NCBI GenBank assembly: GCA_000961585.1
Contig: LADN01000098.1
Span: 1-64,000 of the forward strand
Direction of reading: 5' to 3'
Source: Peptococcaceae bacterium BRH_c4a
GTDB taxonomy: Bacteria > Bacillota > Desulfotomaculia > Desulfotomaculales > Desulfocucumaceae
DNA: 64,000 nt
Shown: in pieces, positions 49,793-60,425 of the stretch
Position numbering within the stretch: position 1 is the stretch's first letter
Layout of the letters: each line of letters begins with the position of its first letter
The notes under the pieces: generated by a model
What the model was told of the DNA's origin: nothing
The model's database searches: none
What the model saw: the letters and a program-made list of their open reading frames with translations, nothing else
Position numbers and translations under genes: made by a program

Positions 49793-51562
49793 TTGAGAGA
49801 GCTTATGACGGGCAATGAGGCCATTGCCCGGGGAGCCTTTGAAAACGGTGTGACGGTGGCTTCTGGTTATCCGGGAACTCCAAGCACTGAGATATTGGAA
49901 AATTTCTGCCGCTATCAAGGGGTATACGCCGAGTGGGCGCCCAATGAAAAGGTTGCCCTGGAGGTTGGGATAGGGGCCTCCATGGCCGGGGCCAGGGCAC
50001 TGGTGACCATGAAGCATGTGGGTGTTAACGTAGCGGCCGACCCCTTGCTGACGGCGGCATATACCGGTGTAAACGGCGGTCTGGTCATTATTTCGGCCGA
50101 CGACCCCGGGATGCATAGCTCGCAAAATGAACAGGATAACCGCAATTATGCGCGTTTTGCCCGGATACCCATGCTGGAGCCGTCAGACAGCGCCGAAGCC
50201 AGGGATATGATGGGATTGGCCCTGGAGATCAGTGAGGAGTTCGACATTCCGGTAATGCTCCGCATTACCACCAGGGTGGCGCACTCCCAGAGCTTTGTTG
50301 ATTTAAAGGAACAGGTAACGCCATCCCTCAGAGAGTATAAGAAGGACACCCGCAAGTGGCTGATGGTTCCCGCCTTCGGAAGGATGCGCAGGGCCTCCCT
50401 GGGAGAAAGAATGGAGAGGCTTTCCCGCTATTCCGGGAAGACGCCGGTGAACTTTATCCTGCCGGGTGACAAAAAAGTGGGGGTAATCACCAGCGGCGTC
50501 AGCTATCAGTACCTTCGGGACACCCTGCCCGGGGCCTCTGTTTTAAAGCTGGGGATGACCTACCCTCTGCCTGCCGGGCTGATCAGACAGTTTGCCGCCG
50601 GGGTTGAAAAACTCTTTGTGGTGGAGGAGTTGGAGCCCTATATTGAAGATTTTGTAAGGGGCCTGGGCCTTAATGCCAAAGGCAAGGAATTCTTTCCCGA
50701 AACGGGCGAATTGGGTGCCGCCCCGGTGAGGAGGGGCTTTATCGCTGCCGGTGTCATTCCGGAGGAGGCATCGGCCCCGGTGCCGCAATACCAGGATATG
50801 CCGGCGGTTCCGGTGAGGCCTCCGGTTCTTTGCGCCGGGTGCCCCCACCGGGGAGTGTTCTATGCACTGCGCAAGCTGAAGCTGGTTGTAACCGGGGACA
50901 TAGGCTGCTATACCCTGGGAGGGCTGGCGCCCCTGGAAGGAATGGACAGTTGTGTCTGCATGGGGGCCAGTATAGGCATGTCCCACGGCATAGATATGGC
51001 CGCCCCGGGGCTGCGGGGCCGTACCGTGGCTGTAATAGGGGATTCCACTTTCCTTCATTCCGGGATTACCGGGCTTATTGACGTTGTTTACAATGGCGGC
51101 AACACCACCGTTCTCATTCTGGACAACAGCACCACCGCCATGACCGGGCATCAGGATAACCCGGCCACCGGCAAGACCCTGATGGGGAAGGATGCGCCTG
51201 TCATAGACCTGGAGGGTCTGGTAAAATCCCTGGGGGTGGTCCGGGTCAGAACGGTGGACCCCCTTGATCTGTCTCAGCTGGAAGAGGCAATCAAAGAAGA
51301 GGTGACGGCCTCCGGCCCCTCAGTAATAATTGCCCGCAAACCCTGCGTTTTACTGAGAAGGCAGACCGGATCCCCGGTTACGGTAAATGAGGAGGCCTGC
51401 ACCGGCTGCAAGACCTGCCTGCGGCTGAGCTGTCCTGCCATTTCAGTAAATGATAAAAAATGTTCGGTGGACCCGGTTTCCTGTATTGGCTGCGGCCTGT
51501 GTCCGCAGGTATGTAAATTCGGGGCGCTGGTGGCGGCAAAAGGAGGCGGGGCCGGTGCGTAG
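49793..51562 (+). CDS. iorA: indolepyruvate ferredoxin oxidoreductase alpha subunit, copy 2
   Basis: About 589 residues from TTG 49793, with AGGAGGTGG upstream; a longer reading would include the heptad repeats. N-terminus MTGNEAIARGAFENGVTVAS with GYPGTPSTE, thiamine-diphosphate motif GDIGCYTLGGLAPLEGMD and GDSTFLHSGITGLIDVVYNG, and a C-terminal ferredoxin domain (CTGCKTCLRLSCPA, CIGCGLCPQVCKFGAL). Unlike copy 1, both clusters are regular. It oxidises aryl 2-oxo acids to arylacetyl-CoA with reduction of ferredoxin. Confidence 0.93.
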   Translation: MRELMTGNEAIARGAFENGVTVASGYPGTPSTEILENFCRYQGVYAEWAPNEKVALEVGIGASMAGARALVTMKHVGVNVAADPLLTAAYTGVNGGLVIISADDPGMHSSQNEQDNRNYARFARIPMLEPSDSAEARDMMGLALEISEEFDIPVMLRITTRVAHSQSFVDLKEQVTPSLREYKKDTRKWLMVPAFGRMRRASLGERMERLSRYSGKTPVNFILPGDKKVGVITSGVSYQYLRDTLPGASVLKLGMTYPLPAGLIRQFAAGVEKLFVVEELEPYIEDFVRGLGLNAKGKEFFPETGELGAAPVRRGFIAAGVIPEEASAPVPQYQDMPAVPVRPPVLCAGCPHRGVFYALRKLKLVVTGDIGCYTLGGLAPLEGMDSCVCMGASIGMSHGIDMAAPGLRGRTVAVIGDSTFLHSGITGLIDVVYNGGNTTVLILDNSTTAMTGHQDNPATGKTLMGKDAPVIDLEGLVKSLGVVRVRTVDPLDLSQLEEAIKEEVTASGPSVIIARKPCVLLRRQTGSPVTVNEEACTGCKTCLRLSCPAISVNDKKCSVDPVSCIGCGLCPQVCKFGALVAAKGGGAGA

Positions 51563-52127
51563 TATAGATGTTCTTCTGGTGGGAGTAGGCGGCCAGGGGA
51601 CAATACTGGCCAGCAGGATACTGGCCCATGTGGGTCAGTCCATGGGTTATGACATAAAGGTTTCGGAAATACACGGCATGGCCCAGAGGGGCGGCAGTGT
51701 TGTCACCCAGGTAAGAATGGGAGAAAAGGTGTTTTCTCCGCTTATAGAAGAAGGTACGGCCGACATCATACTGGCCTTTGAAAAACTGGAGGGACTGCGC
51801 TGGCTGAGTTATCTGAAGCCGGGCGGCAGCATGATAGTAAACGATCAGGCCATTTACCCTGTGCCTGTGCTGGCCGGCCTGGCCGTGTACCCCGAGGATG
51901 TAACAGGCTGCCTGAGCGCCAGGGTAAAAGACAACGCAGTGGTGGATGCCCTGGCTATTGCCCGGGACTGCGGCAACCCAAAGGCTGCCAATGTTGTGCT
52001 GGTGGGAGTTCTGGCCAGGAGGCTGCCCATTCCGGAGGAAAAATGGCAGGAGGCTCTGGCGGCCAGGGTGCCGGCCAAATTCCTGGAGGTAAACAGGGCG
52101 GCCTTCAGCAAGGGATATAAACTTTAG
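51555..52127 (+). CDS. iorB: indolepyruvate ferredoxin oxidoreductase beta subunit, copy 2
   Basis: About 190 residues from GTG 51555, with GGAGG eight bases upstream and overlapping the iorA stop by eight bases. Motifs VLLVGVGGQGTILASRIL and GMAQRGGSVVTQVRMG are typical of IorB. It ends the operon; a terminator follows. Confidence 0.92.
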   Translation: MRSIDVLLVGVGGQGTILASRILAHVGQSMGYDIKVSEIHGMAQRGGSVVTQVRMGEKVFSPLIEEGTADIILAFEKLEGLRWLSYLKPGGSMIVNDQAIYPVPVLAGLAVYPEDVTGCLSARVKDNAVVDALAIARDCGNPKAANVVLVGVLARRLPIPEEKWQEALAARVPAKFLEVNRAAFSKGYKL

Positions 52128-52155
52128 GAAGAATACAGGAGTTGAATTATCAAAT

Positions 52156-52192
52156 AAAAAGAGAACCAGTGTTTCATGGGTTCTCTTTTTTG
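52156..52192 (+). terminator. terminator of the amino-acid oxidation operon
   Basis: AAAAAGAGAACC pairs with GGTTCTCTTTTT (12 bp) around an 11-base loop and ends in a T run. Confidence 0.88.
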
Positions 52193-52369
52193 TGTCCCCT
52201 TTCCTTTAAGAATGTTAACATGGTTACTTTTGGTTACGGCCAAAAAAGAGTATAATAAACAGAATCAAGGGAAGGGCAGGGGTCGTCAATTTAGTCCGGG
52301 AGACCGTCGAAATCCGCCGGGGATTTTTGATGCGGTCATTTTAGATTTAAGGGGGCATTTTTCAAGGCA

Positions 52370-54055
52370 ATGAATGGAATAGTGGAAAAAACGCGCAGAC
52401 AAATAGCCGGCATGCTGGAAAGGGCACTGATTTCAGCGGGCAAAAAGGGTTTATTGCCGCCGTTGGAGGCGCCCGACTTTGTGGTGGAGGTACCCCGGGA
52501 AAAGGATCATGGGGATTTTGCCAGCAATATGGCTATGCTTTTGGCCAAGCCCGCCCGAAGCTCACCCCGAAAAATCGCCGAAGCCCTGGCAGGAGAACTG
52601 GAACTGAAGAATTCACCGGTGGAGAAGGTGGAAGTTGCCGGCCCCGGGTTTATTAATCTCTACCTGAAATCAGACTGGACCTTCTCTGAGCTGTTGGGGA
52701 TACTGTCCCAGGACGAGAATTACGGCAGGGTGGATATAGGCGAAGGTCAACGCATTCAGGTGGAATTTGTCAGCGCCAACCCCACCGGGCTTTTGCACAT
52801 GGGTAATGCCCGGGGTGCGGCGCTGGGTGACAGCCTGTCTGCGCTGCTGGAATTTGCCGGGTTTGAGGTGACAAAGGAATTTTACATAAATGACGCCGGG
52901 AATCAGATAGAGTGTTTCGGGAGATCCCTGGAGGCGCGCTACCTGCAGCTTTTGGGCAGGCAGGCCGAGGTGCCCGAAGAGGGGTATCACGGTGAAGATA
53001 TAATTGATACCATGAAGGGGTTTATACAGAAATACGCTGACAGATACCTTGAGGTTTCCGAAGGGGAGAGGCGTGAGGCCATGGTAGGATACTCCCTGAC
53101 GGAAAAAATGGGCGCCATTAAATCCGCGCTGAAGGAATTCGGGGTGGAGTACGATGTGTGGTTTTCCGAGCAGTCCCTACACCAATCCGGGGCGGTGGCC
53201 AATGCCATAGACCGCCTGAGACAGCGGGGACACCTGTATAATCATGAAGATGCCGTGTGGTTTAAGGCCACAGATTTCGGGGTGGAGAAGGATGAGGTTT
53301 TGGTTCGCAGCAACGGTGTGCCCACCTATTTTGCGGCCGACATAGCCTATCATATGAACAAGTTTGAACGGGGATTCCAGCGGGTGATAAATATATGGGG
53401 AGCCGATCACCACGGGCATATTCCCAGAATGAAAGGGGCCGTTGCGGCCCTTGGCTATGACCCTGACGCACTGCAGATAATAATTATGCAATTGGTCAGG
53501 CTCTACAAAAACGGGGTAATCGTGCGCATGAGCAAGCGCACGGGGCAGTTTGTCACCCTGGAGGAGCTAATGGAGGAAGTGGGCAGGGATGCGGCCAGAT
53601 ACTTTTTCGTTATGCGCAGCCCGGACAGCCACCTGGAATTTGACCTGGACCTGGCCAAGGCCAGAACCAACGAGAACCCGGTTTATTACATACAGTACGC
53701 CCACGCCCGTATTTGCAGCATTTTGAGGCAGTTGGAGGATCAGGGAAGGGAACTGCCGGAACCGTCCCGGGCAAACCTGTCGCTGCTGGCGGAGGAGCCG
53801 GAAATAATACTGGCTCGTAAACTGGCGGATTTTCCGGAAGAGGTGGCGGCTTCGGCCAGGGATATGGCCCCTCACAGGATAGCCCGCTATATACACGAGG
53901 TGGCCGGACTGCTGCACAGTTATTATAATGCCCACAGGGTTATTTCCGACCGGGAGGATTTGACCGATGCCCGGCTGGTGTTGGTAATGGCCACCCGGTC
54001 GGTGATCAGAAACGGGCTCAAGATCCTTGGCCTGTCTGCGCCTGAAAGAATGTAG
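52370..54055 (+). CDS. argS: arginyl-tRNA synthetase
   Basis: 561 residues. N-terminal additional domain, then the class I HIGH-type motif in SANPTGLLHMGNARG, the KMSK-equivalent region VRMSKRTGQFVTLEEL, and a C-terminal anticodon-binding DALR domain (HRIARYIHEVAGLLHSYYN). Length is normal. A small hairpin, AAATCC-GCCG-GGGATTT (about 52309-52326), lies in the leader. It starts the housekeeping block whose order resembles Bacillus. Confidence 0.97.
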   Translation: MNGIVEKTRRQIAGMLERALISAGKKGLLPPLEAPDFVVEVPREKDHGDFASNMAMLLAKPARSSPRKIAEALAGELELKNSPVEKVEVAGPGFINLYLKSDWTFSELLGILSQDENYGRVDIGEGQRIQVEFVSANPTGLLHMGNARGAALGDSLSALLEFAGFEVTKEFYINDAGNQIECFGRSLEARYLQLLGRQAEVPEEGYHGEDIIDTMKGFIQKYADRYLEVSEGERREAMVGYSLTEKMGAIKSALKEFGVEYDVWFSEQSLHQSGAVANAIDRLRQRGHLYNHEDAVWFKATDFGVEKDEVLVRSNGVPTYFAADIAYHMNKFERGFQRVINIWGADHHGHIPRMKGAVAALGYDPDALQIIIMQLVRLYKNGVIVRMSKRTGQFVTLEELMEEVGRDAARYFFVMRSPDSHLEFDLDLAKARTNENPVYYIQYAHARICSILRQLEDQGRELPEPSRANLSLLAEEPEIILARKLADFPEEVAASARDMAPHRIARYIHEVAGLLHSYYNAHRVISDREDLTDARLVLVMATRSVIRNGLKILGLSAPERM

Positions 54056-54091
54056 GAGGCAGCTATTGGTTGACAAAGGGGTGTACCGCTG

Positions 54092-54256
54092 ATGAAGGAA
54101 GTATTGTTTTCCCTGGGAACAGGTACTCTGGTGGGGATGCTGTTTGCCTTTCTGCGGCTGCCGGTGCCGGCCCCTCCCACCTTGTCCGGGATCGCAGGGA
54201 TTGTGGGGCTGTTTTTGGGCTATCTGGCTGCCGTTAAGCTGGGCTGGGGCAAGTGA
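54092..54256 (+). CDS. XapX-domain small membrane protein
   Basis: 54 residues: MKEVLFSLGTGTLVGMLFAF, a short LRLPVPAPPTLSGIAGIVG segment, then a second hydrophobic helix LFLGYLAAVKLGWGK. This is the two-helix XapX (DUF1427) pattern with its PxPAPP turn. AAGGGGTG lies upstream of the ATG. It sits 36 bp after argS, and no function is known for this family. Confidence 0.85.
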   Translation: MKEVLFSLGTGTLVGMLFAFLRLPVPAPPTLSGIAGIVGLFLGYLAAVKLGWGK

Positions 54257-54284
54257 AATGATCTCCTTAAAATTTTCATGGAGG

Positions 54285-55979
<1,695 letters not shown>

Positions 55980-55980
55980 G

Positions 55981-56175
55981 CATTATAAAGTCGTTAAATA
56001 TGAAGGCAGCTCCATAGAAACACAAACAAATACTGATGGGGTAGTGATTCTGTCTTTACCTTCTATCGGCACATACCAGGTTGAGCTATATTGTGACAAG
56101 GAATATGTAAATGGGACAACCATAGCAATGATGCAATCGGGACAATCCATTTCTATAGGACTTGCGCTCCCTTAA
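55981..56175 (+). pseudogene. 3' remnant of a surface/carboxypeptidase-regulatory-like domain gene
   Basis: An open frame of 64 codons right after pyrG reads HYKVVKYEGSSIETQ, TDGVVILSLPSIGTYQVEL and ends SGQSISIGLALP. It has the beta-strand pattern of a transthyretin-like or Ig-like repeat (..DG.V.L.LP..G.Y.V.L). No start codon or ribosome site exists before it, and an in-frame stop lies inside the pyrG end. It looks like the tail of a larger gene lost by rearrangement. Confidence 0.55.
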
Positions 56176-56324
56176 AATGAAAAAACACAGATCTATACGA
56201 GCTTATTTTATACTTTTATATACTATTCCCGGCATAGGCCAGCAAAATGCAGAAGTCTGGAGCCCAAAGCGTCTGTTAAAAAGGGATCAAAAAAGGAGCC
56301 GTTTGCGGCTCTCTTTTTATCGTT

Positions 56325-56425
56325 AAGGAAAGTGTGTGTCATATTGAGGGCAGTGCCTGTCACTATTCTGGCTCCTGACTCCTGGCTTCTGGATTCCGCC
56401 GTCTGCAAGACGGCACCGCCAGGCG
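56325..56425. repeat. intergenic repeat-family copy (short form)
   Basis: ATCGTTAAGGAAAGTGTGTG, a short spacer, four heptads (CTGGCTC, CTGACTC, CTGGCTT, CTGGATT, 56368-56395), the hairpin GCCGTCT-GCA-AGACGGC and a terminator CCGCC-A-GGCGG with T run. It lies in tandem with the long copy that follows. Confidence 0.8.
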
Positions 56426-56432
56426 GTTTTTC

Positions 56433-56865
56433 ATCGTTAAGGAAAGTATATACCATATTAAAGTATTAAAGCGCTAAATCGCCGAAGCATTTTTATGTAG
56501 CCCAGAGTTTTTCTGGGGTCGCTCCTGGGTCACTCTGTGGCCGGTGGAGGGGTTTGAGTCCGATCTACTTATCCTCCGGCTGAACTGGCTCTAAGCTCGT
56601 CGCCTAACGGACTGCCGACCGCCTCCAACGCCGCATCCTTGCGTCGATTCCGGCTACCGGCTGCGTCCTGCAGCCGGTTCGGCAGTCCGTACGGCTCTGT
56701 CGCCAAGAGCCAGATAACAGCCTCCGGAACATCCGCCTGGACTAAAACCCCTCCCCCTCACTGCATGTCGCTTGAGGGTCACGCTTGCTTTTTCTGGATT
56801 CTGAATTCTGAATTCTGAATTCCGCCGTCTGCAAGACGGCAACGCCCGTTAGGGCGTTTTTTTAT
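56433..56865. repeat. long composite intergenic repeat, copy 2
   Basis: Same order of parts as the copy at 5967. The first 45 bases and the region from GGGGTCGCTCCTGGGTCAC to the end of the 220-bp palindromic block (56539-56759) are nearly identical. The stretch between them differs. It ends with heptads CTGGATT, CTGAATT x3 (56794-56821), the GCCGTCT hairpin and ACGCCC-GTTA-GGGCGT plus T run. Confidence 0.85.
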
Positions 56866-57330
56866 ATTAAATTGCTTTTATGTATGTTAATTTAACCTTA
56901 GTTCTCGGTGTGCAATGAGCAGGACTGACCCCGTATACGTTTGCGAAACAAATGGTGGGTCAGGTATATGGAACCGCATTCATCGCATACCCATAAAGTT
57001 AATCCCAATACAGAGATTACTTTTCTCCACCTGACGTAACTCATGAAGATGCACCCCTGATATTAGCATATAAAACGAAGTATTAAAGGACAAGAAAAAA
57101 CATTGTCATTTTATGATAGTGTGTGGAAGCGCCACAGGTGACGGTTTAACTGTTGCACTCAGGCTCTAAAAATCCACAGAATTAAAGGAAGCAGGCAAAT
57201 GGGAGTAAAAAAATTTTTTAGCCCGGGGAAAATACTGGCGAATTATTTGCTGAGGGTATTGTCTTTGGAGTAGAATATGACGATAATTTCAATAGGCGGT
57301 TATTTTTTACTTGTGAATCGGGCAGGAGGT
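56866..57330. other. gene-free region before sppA
   Basis: Nothing is recognised in 56866-57240. Near its end, TTGCTG (57246) and TAGAAT (57270) with an 18-bp spacer form a possible sppA promoter. Confidence 0.4.
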
Positions 57331-58302
57331 ATGGAAAATTTGACCGGAAAGAAAATAATCGGCGGGCTGGTGCTGGGGCTGACCCTTTTGTCCCTGCTGG
57401 CAGTACTTTTGGTAAGGTCGGTAAATTTTGCCGGAGGGGACGGGAACAAGGCCGCAGGACCGCAGGCCGGAGGTTCGGTGGGAATAGTTGATATTAACGG
57501 CGTAATTATGGGGGGAAACTCGTCACCAGCCCTTTTCGGAGGTAATGTCACCGGGTCCGAAACGGTGATGAGCCAACTGCGGCAGGTATCCAAAAACCCT
57601 GATATTAAAGCGGTGGTTTTACGGATAAACAGTCCCGGCGGAACCCCGGCCGCCTCCCAGGAAATCACCGGGGAGCTGAACAGGCTGAAAAAATCCGGAA
57701 TAAAGATTGTTGCATCAATGGGGGATGTGGCGGCATCCGGGGCATACTGGATAGCCTCGGCATCGGACCAGATAGTGGCTAATCCTGGAACAATTACCGG
57801 CAGTATAGGTGTGATTATTAATACCCAGAATTACACGGGTCTTTACGACAAACTGGGCATCGGAAGCAATACCATTAAGAGCGGGGCATACAAGGATATG
57901 GGGACCACCGAGAGGCCCATGACAGAAGATGAAAAAAAAATATTTCAATCCATGGTGGATGACACTTATCTTCAGTTTATAGAAGCAGTGGCCGGGGGGC
58001 GAAAGATCAGCCAGGATAACATCCGGGAGCTGAACGGTCGTGTGCTTACCGGCCGGCAGGCCATGCAGGCCGGATTGGTGGACCGCATGGGAAACTTGCA
58101 TGATGCCGTCAGTGTGGCCGGAGAAATCGCAGGCCTTGGCAAAGCCCCCAGGGTGGTCAACATAGAACCCCGGAAGCAATGGTGGCGTTTTCTGGACGGC
58201 ATTGGCAGCTCCGCAGGCATGATAAAACCTGCGGCGAACGCCCCCGGCGGGTATTACGGCGCACTGCTGCTTTATCCGACGGTAAAGCTGTGGACGGAAT
58301 AA
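57331..58302 (+). CDS. sppA: signal peptide peptidase SppA
   Basis: About 323 residues. ATG 57331 lies one base after AGGAGGT, so TTG 57340 (ten bases away) may be the real start; an ATG at 57277 is also in frame. One membrane anchor (IIGGLVLGLTLLSLLAVLLV), then the S49 protease domain with GIVDINGVIM, VLRINSPGGTPAASQEI, nucleophile serine in GDVAASGAYWIAS and catalytic lysine in IKSGAYKDMG. It degrades signal peptides in the membrane. Confidence 0.93.
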   Translation: MENLTGKKIIGGLVLGLTLLSLLAVLLVRSVNFAGGDGNKAAGPQAGGSVGIVDINGVIMGGNSSPALFGGNVTGSETVMSQLRQVSKNPDIKAVVLRINSPGGTPAASQEITGELNRLKKSGIKIVASMGDVAASGAYWIASASDQIVANPGTITGSIGVIINTQNYTGLYDKLGIGSNTIKSGAYKDMGTTERPMTEDEKKIFQSMVDDTYLQFIEAVAGGRKISQDNIRELNGRVLTGRQAMQAGLVDRMGNLHDAVSVAGEIAGLGKAPRVVNIEPRKQWWRFLDGIGSSAGMIKPAANAPGGYYGALLLYPTVKLWTE

Positions 58303-58355
58303 AAGGCGGCTAAAATCTCCGGATGTGTTCCGGCATTAGAAAGGGGATCCAGGGG

Positions 58356-59021
58356 ATGGACAATGAATATGCGGATAAGCCGGACAATACTCCCGGTTTT
58401 TTAGAGTTGATTTATGGTGTGCTTTTTGATCCGGTAAAAACCTTCCGGAGGATAGCCCAGTCCCCACCCCTGGGCAGTTCCGCCGTTATATTTTCCCTGG
58501 CCAAGGTTTTGTCGGCAGCCGTTGGGGGATACGTATCCGCGAGGTACATGTCCGACTTGCCCGGGCGCGAATACGGTCTTCAGGAATTGCTGAGGGCAAT
58601 GATGCCGGCAGTGGTGGTAATAATACTTGTTTATGAATACATAAAATGGTTTGTGTACAGCGGGCTGCTGTATCTTGTGGCCGAATTGTCCGGGGGCAGG
58701 GGAAGGGCTGTGGGGGTTTTATGCGTAACCGGCCTTGCTTCCCTTCCCGCCCTGCTTTTTTTACCGGTACAGACTTTGGCCGCTGTATTTGTGGGCAGGG
58801 GCCTCACCGGTCCGGTAAATGTTTTATTCTGGCTGGGTGTAATGATCTGGGGTTGTGTTCTGGTGATTCTCGGACTGAGAGAGACCCAGCATATATCCAC
58901 CGGAAGGGCTGTCCTGGCGGCATTGGCGCCGGCAATGGTGCTTTTGTTAATTTTTATCGTCATACTGGTAATGGCTGTGGGAATGCTGGCCCCCATTTTT
59001 GAATCGTTTTCGGGACAGTGA
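58356..59021 (+). CDS. Yip1-domain membrane protein
   Basis: 221 residues from ATG 58356. After a short soluble start (FLELIYGVLFDPVKTFRRIA, the typical Yip1 N-terminal segment) come five hydrophobic helices. It follows sppA by 54 bp and is probably in its transcript. The bacterial function of this family is not known. Confidence 0.8.
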   Translation: MDNEYADKPDNTPGFLELIYGVLFDPVKTFRRIAQSPPLGSSAVIFSLAKVLSAAVGGYVSARYMSDLPGREYGLQELLRAMMPAVVVIILVYEYIKWFVYSGLLYLVAELSGGRGRAVGVLCVTGLASLPALLFLPVQTLAAVFVGRGLTGPVNVLFWLGVMIWGCVLVILGLRETQHISTGRAVLAALAPAMVLLLIFIVILVMAVGMLAPIFESFSGQ

Positions 59022-59095
59022 AATCTTATTTTTTGCATATAAAGGAATTTTAACCCATCCGCCGAATTTTTTAAGAGGTACAGGGGGTATTCCAA

Positions 59096-59503
59096 ATGAC
59101 CGAAAATAACTTCAGTATACTTGTGGTTGACGATCAGAATGGTGTGCGGCGGCTTCTCTATGAAGTATTTATCGACGAGGGATACCGCGTAAGAATGGCC
59201 TCAGGGGGATCCGAAGCCCTTAAACTGGTTTCTCAGGAAATGCCGGACATGGTTCTCTTAGACATAAAAATGCCCGGCATGACCGGCCTGGAAACCCTTT
59301 CGGAGCTGCGAAAGATTAACTCAGACCTGTTGGTTTTAATAATGACTGCCTACGGGGACCTTGAGGTTGTGGGGCAGGCAAAAAAACTTGGGGTAAAGCA
59401 TTATATAGTTAAACCCTTTGACCTGAACGAGGTAAGGCATTTGGTTAAGGGCCTTCTTTATGAATCCGGGCCCAAAAAAGGCCAGTATCAGGAAATAGGG
59501 TAG
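59096..59503 (+). CDS. spo0F: sporulation response regulator Spo0F
   Basis: 135 residues, a single receiver domain: VVDDQNGVRRLLYEVFIDEG, phospho-site MVLLDIKMPGMTGLE, IMTAYGDLEV and IVKPFDLNEVR. The QNGVRRLLYEVF region closely follows Bacillus Spo0F, and the location before fba is the Bacillus one. It is an intermediate in the phosphorelay to Spo0A. The C-terminal tail is slightly longer than in Bacillus. Confidence 0.9.
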   Translation: MTENNFSILVVDDQNGVRRLLYEVFIDEGYRVRMASGGSEALKLVSQEMPDMVLLDIKMPGMTGLETLSELRKINSDLLVLIMTAYGDLEVVGQAKKLGVKHYIVKPFDLNEVRHLVKGLLYESGPKKGQYQEIG

Positions 59504-59625
59504 AGTATTGCGGAATATACAAAAGGATTTTGACCACAGATGGAGAATGATCTTCTTTGAAAAATTAAATAGTTATAATCGGTTTTCGAAACGTGTTTTT
59601 TCAGTCACGAAGGGAGGTAGGACCG

Positions 59626-60312
59626 ATGCCCGTGGACACCGAAAAGATGCTGGCCATGCGCTGTCCTCAATGTGGCAGGTTGGGATACCACCCGTTACAG
59701 CGATTTTCCATAAGATCCGGTAATCTGGAAATAAAATGTTCTTGCGGGGCGGTTAAACTCGTGATTAATACCGTCAACCGGTCTGATTACCATATCAAGA
59801 CAGCCTGTGTTTTTTGTGAGTGTTTTCATAGCCGACCCCTTTCCGGGAAGCAGATCTGGTCTTCCCCGGGGATAATTGATCTTTATTGTCATGACACCGG
59901 TATTGAGCTGGGACATATTGGCCGGGAAGAAAGCGTCAGAAAAATTGTGTCCGACAGGGAGAAAGAACTGGAAATGCTGGTGGATGAGTTTGGAAAGGAC
60001 GAATTTTTCCACAGCAGCAAAATAATGTACGAGGTGCTGCAGTGTCTGCACCAGATAGCCGAGAAAGAGACACTGTACTGCCAGTGTGGAAACCGTCATA
60101 TAGAGGTTGAGATTTTCCCCGACCGGCTGGAACTTCAGTGCCGGAACTGCGGCAGCGTTAATATAATCTATGCTGAAACAGAAGAAGACCTTCAGGTTAT
60201 ACGCCAGGTGGAGGAAATAGAGCTGGTCAAAAGCGGTTTCGAGTACCTGGACAGTCTGGTGAGGTCCGGAAGAATTAAAAAATCCGGGACGGGGAGAAAT
60301 AACAAAACATAA
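59626..60312 (+). CDS. zinc-ribbon protein with several cysteine pairs, unknown function
   Basis: 228 residues from ATG 59626 with GGGAGGT upstream. Three zinc-knuckle-like cysteine pairs: MRCPQCGRLG with KCSCGAV, ACVFCECF with YCHDT, and YCQCGNRH with QCRNCGSVN. A helical middle part (about 110-150) separates them. No enzyme motif is visible. Proteins of this kind occur between spo0F and fba in related spore formers, as far as I recall. Possibly a regulatory or RNA-binding protein. Confidence 0.7.
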   Translation: MPVDTEKMLAMRCPQCGRLGYHPLQRFSIRSGNLEIKCSCGAVKLVINTVNRSDYHIKTACVFCECFHSRPLSGKQIWSSPGIIDLYCHDTGIELGHIGREESVRKIVSDREKELEMLVDEFGKDEFFHSSKIMYEVLQCLHQIAEKETLYCQCGNRHIEVEIFPDRLELQCRNCGSVNIIYAETEEDLQVIRQVEEIELVKSGFEYLDSLVRSGRIKKSGTGRNNKT

Positions 60313-60361
60313 ACCTTTTAAACCAGAGATATACTTACAGAGAACAAGAACACACAGGAAG

Positions 60362-60420
60362 GGGGTACGACCCGGAAAGCCGGGGTAGGGGCTAAACCGG
60401 AATCAACCCGGTCCGGGGTA
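60362..60420 (+). promoter_or_regulatory. structured leader directly before fba
   Basis: CCCGG-AAAG-CCGGG (60371-60384) and ACCGG-AATCAAC-CCGGT (60396-60412) form two small hairpins. The hexamer GGGGTA occurs three times (60362, 60382, 60415). It ends five bases before the fba ATG and may be a translational control element. Confidence 0.45.
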
Positions 60421-60425
60421 TAAAA

